This document shows positions 62,187 to 64,000 of a DNA stretch of 64,000 nt, piece by piece. The position numbers and the translations under genes are program-made. How positions within the stretch are numbered: the stretch's first letter is position 1; every line of letters begins with the position of its first letter. A model generated the notes under the pieces. The model ran no database searches and was not told the DNA's origin. It worked only from the letters and a program-made list of their open reading frames with translations. Source of the stretch: Rhodopirellula islandica (GTDB lineage Bacteria > Planctomycetota > Planctomycetia > Pirellulales > Pirellulaceae); contig NZ_LECT01000054.1 of assembly GCF_001027925.1 (NCBI RefSeq), positions 62,001 through 126,000 of the forward strand, in the 5' to 3' direction.

Positions 62187-64000
62187 TCAACGGGAACCGT
62201 CGGCGTCGCTCCAGATGGATCGCAATTCATGGGCGTCCAACTTGAGAAGCTTGGCCGTTCCGCCGCGTGCCGTGACCGTGATGGAGGTGGACGGTTGTCT
62301 CGCAGGTCCCGGCCCGCTGATGAAGACGCGGCCCTCGTTGCCGATGATTTCGGTCAGTGATCGATCGGCGAGGACTCGCACACTGATCTTGCCATCGACC
62401 GGATTCAGCGGCGTTTCGTTGAGATTTTGTGTCTTCGCGTCGTACCGGATGGTTCGGCCGGCAACGGTCAGTTCCAACGAGGAGGCGGTTCCGATCTCAA
62501 TCGTGCATTGAACGTCGAGCAGATCGGACCCGACGGGAAGCGAGATCGCTTCGTCGGCGGTCAAGTCTTGCGGCGGAAGCTGATGGCGATTGGACCTCAA
62601 CGCTTCGATTTCATCGATTGGTTGAGCAAACATGCGAACTCCGTCCTCGGTGGTTCGCAGCGACAGTTCGTGAGGGAAGCTGAAGTGTTGGTTGTACGGC
62701 CCCGGCGCGTTGATTCGCAGCCAGCCCATTTGAATCCTTCGGCCATCGGGCGTGTTGTCGAAGGTTTGGGAGGCGTAGTAGTTGCCCCAGTGGACTTGGT
62801 GTTTGCCCACGTGTTCCGGCGTGAAGGTTTTGCCATCAAATGAGCCGATGGCGTACTTGGCATCGGCCGCGAACACGACCCAGCGAGAATTGGCTTGGTC
62901 GCTATCAATGGGCAATTCGAACAACTCGGTGCATTCAAAGTAGCCGGGGAGATGGCTTTGCAGCGTCCAATCCTTGAGGTTGATGGACGTGTAGAAAGCG
63001 GCGTTTTGTCCGTGTTCAGGATGTTCGTCGTAAACGACCATCACCCAGTGACCGCCAAGCTCTTTCGCCGCTTCATTCAGCGGGGTGTCGGCGTCATCGT
63101 AGGTGTACCAGATGACTTTGGGATCGCGGCCTTGGTGCTTGACGATCGGGTTGCCTTCGTACCACTGGAACGTCTTGCCGCCGTCGTTGCTGTACGTCAC
63201 CGCTTCGCCGGAACCGGTGTCCGTGAGAAACGCCACCAGTGTGTTTTCGCCCCACCCACTGGTGTTGTGTTTGTCCACCGTGGCTCCGCCTGAAAAACAA
63301 TTGCCGGTGGCCATAGTTTTGGGAAACAGCTTGTTGGGTTGTTGTTCCCAGTGCAGCAGGTCTTGGCTGGTTGCGTGTCCCCAGGTCATGTTGCCCCAGG
63401 GCAAGGAAACCGGGTTGTGTTGGAAAAAGAAGTGCCACGTTCCGTCGTGATAGACCATGCCGTTGGGGTCATTGATCCAGCCTACTTTTTGGGTGAAGTG
63501 AAACTGCGGTCGATGCGGTTCTCGGTAAAACTCACCTTCGCCGGGAACGCTGTTCGACTGTCGAACCGCGGCGAAACCTTCGTCGGTCACCTTGGTCGCA
63601 ACAACCCGAGCGTTCTGGCCTTGGTAGGCGTCGATTGTGAAGTACGCGTGCCAGTCGGTTGTTTCCGCGGACGTGGCGATCGTCAAATCGTATCGACGGA
63701 CTTCCTTGTCATCTGCGAAGAGCTGGATTTGCCCCTTGCCACGTCCCGCGTTTTCGATGGGGATGACCAGGTAAGTGTCCGTGACGACGAACGCTTTCTC
63801 GCGACGATCCCATTCGGGCAGGTTGGGTTTGGTATCCGTTTGAACGAGGTGGTCGACGTTGATGTGTCCCCACCCGGCGGTCGCTTGATCAACGATCTGG
63901 AGCTGGACGGTCTGGCCAGCAAGCTCGCTGAGATTCCAAAACGCGGGTGCGAGAGCTTCGCTGCCACCGGATTGGGTGTTTTCACCGGTGATCGTCTGAA
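62187..64000 (-). CDS. Glycoside hydrolase family 32 (levanase/fructosidase-like), 5' end outside window
   Basis: A continuous minus-strand frame of at least 604 codons runs off the window end, so the N-terminus is missing. The GH32 signatures are present: nucleophile region VGWINDPNGMVYHDG, the RDP motif (HQGRDPKVIWY) and the acid/base region GYFECTELFELPID. These are followed by a C-terminal beta-sandwich. The portion before the catalytic domain (about 63690-64000) is in frame and contains WNLSELAGQTVQLQI and GWGHINVDHLVQTD, probably a carbohydrate-binding-like module. It hydrolyses fructose polymers or sucrose-like sugars. The TTG at 63686 is internal, not a start. Confidence 0.92.
   Translation of the reverse strand, partial: QTITGENTQSGGSEALAPAFWNLSELAGQTVQLQIVDQATAGWGHINVDHLVQTDTKPNLPEWDRREKAFVVTDTYLVIPIENAGRGKGQIQLFADDKEVRRYDLTIATSAETTDWHAYFTIDAYQGQNARVVATKVTDEGFAAVRQSNSVPGEGEFYREPHRPQFHFTQKVGWINDPNGMVYHDGTWHFFFQHNPVSLPWGNMTWGHATSQDLLHWEQQPNKLFPKTMATGNCFSGGATVDKHNTSGWGENTLVAFLTDTGSGEAVTYSNDGGKTFQWYEGNPIVKHQGRDPKVIWYTYDDADTPLNEAAKELGGHWVMVVYDEHPEHGQNAAFYTSINLKDWTLQSHLPGYFECTELFELPIDSDQANSRWVVFAADAKYAIGSFDGKTFTPEHVGKHQVHWGNYYASQTFDNTPDGRRIQMGWLRINAPGPYNQHFSFPHELSLRTTEDGVRMFAQPIDEIEALRSNRHQLPPQDLTADEAISLPVGSDLLDVQCTIEIGTASSLELTVAGRTIRYDAKTQNLNETPLNPVDGKISVRVLADRSLTEIIGNEGRVFISGPGPARQPSTSITVTARGGTAKLLKLDAHELRSIWSDADGSR

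Noticed and set aside
63683-63985. 100-codon minus-strand frame at the window end
   Set aside because: It is out of frame with the GH32 gene, whose own frame continues unbroken to the window end with protein-like sequence.

Overview
The window looks like a chromosomal segment of a marine planctomycete close to Rhodopirellula (Pirellulaceae). This rests on family content: two sulfatases, a cytochrome-c/DUF1549/DUF1553 protein paired with a twin-arginine DUF1501 protein, a DUF1559 pseudopilin-like protein, a BBP7-type barrel protein, a YTV-repeat wall protein, the TIGR03545/TIGR03546 pair and secreted giants with an LExRxLL-type N-terminal motif. No rRNA, CRISPR array, prophage or intact insertion sequence was seen. 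One tRNA gene, tRNA-Ser(CGA), is present.

Layout. 1-5.9 kb: end of hisS, a DUF1559 protein with a small lipoprotein, an Ntn-type amide hydrolase, and a barrel protein. 6.3-8.6 kb: a small membrane protein and a UbiD-family decarboxylase. 8.9-14.5 kb (minus): PSD1-type cytochrome protein, DUF1501 protein and an unknown secreted protein, probably one operon. 14.8-17.5 kb: TIGR03546/TIGR03545 pair with a strong terminator. 17.9-26.5 kb (plus): L-galactose-dehydrogenase-like reductase, TIM-barrel epimerase/isomerase, two sulfatases, an OprP-like porin and a Cys-rich secreted protein, suggesting use of sulfated algal sugars. 26.7-33.2 kb: RND pump and adaptor (minus) divergent from a TolC-like protein. 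33.2-35.3 kb: a low-density accessory patch with a GxxExxY gene between inverted repeats and three small genes. 35.5-41.5 kb (minus): a second RND pump, its adaptor and a TetR regulator with a clear palindromic operator. 41.8-49.5 kb: a subtilase and a 1,520-residue cadherin-like/dockerin protein, divergent. 49.8-53 kb: YTV-repeat protein and a malate/lactate dehydrogenase. 53.7-58.4 kb (minus): three overlapping genes for a MotA/TolQ/ExbB-type channel and two ExbD-like subunits. 58.7-62.1 kb: small secreted proteins, an HTH-plus-membrane-anchor protein and tRNA-Ser. 62.2-64 kb: a GH32 enzyme running off the window.

The least explained items are: (1) the stator-like operon, in which one ExbD-like subunit has the pore-lining Asp and the other lacks it; (2) two families of about 130-bp palindromic, MITE-like elements in intergenic positions; and (3) the GxxExxY gene bracketed by inverted copies of a CTTCGTG-type repeat. 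All family assignments come from reading motifs by eye. No database search or alignment program was run.
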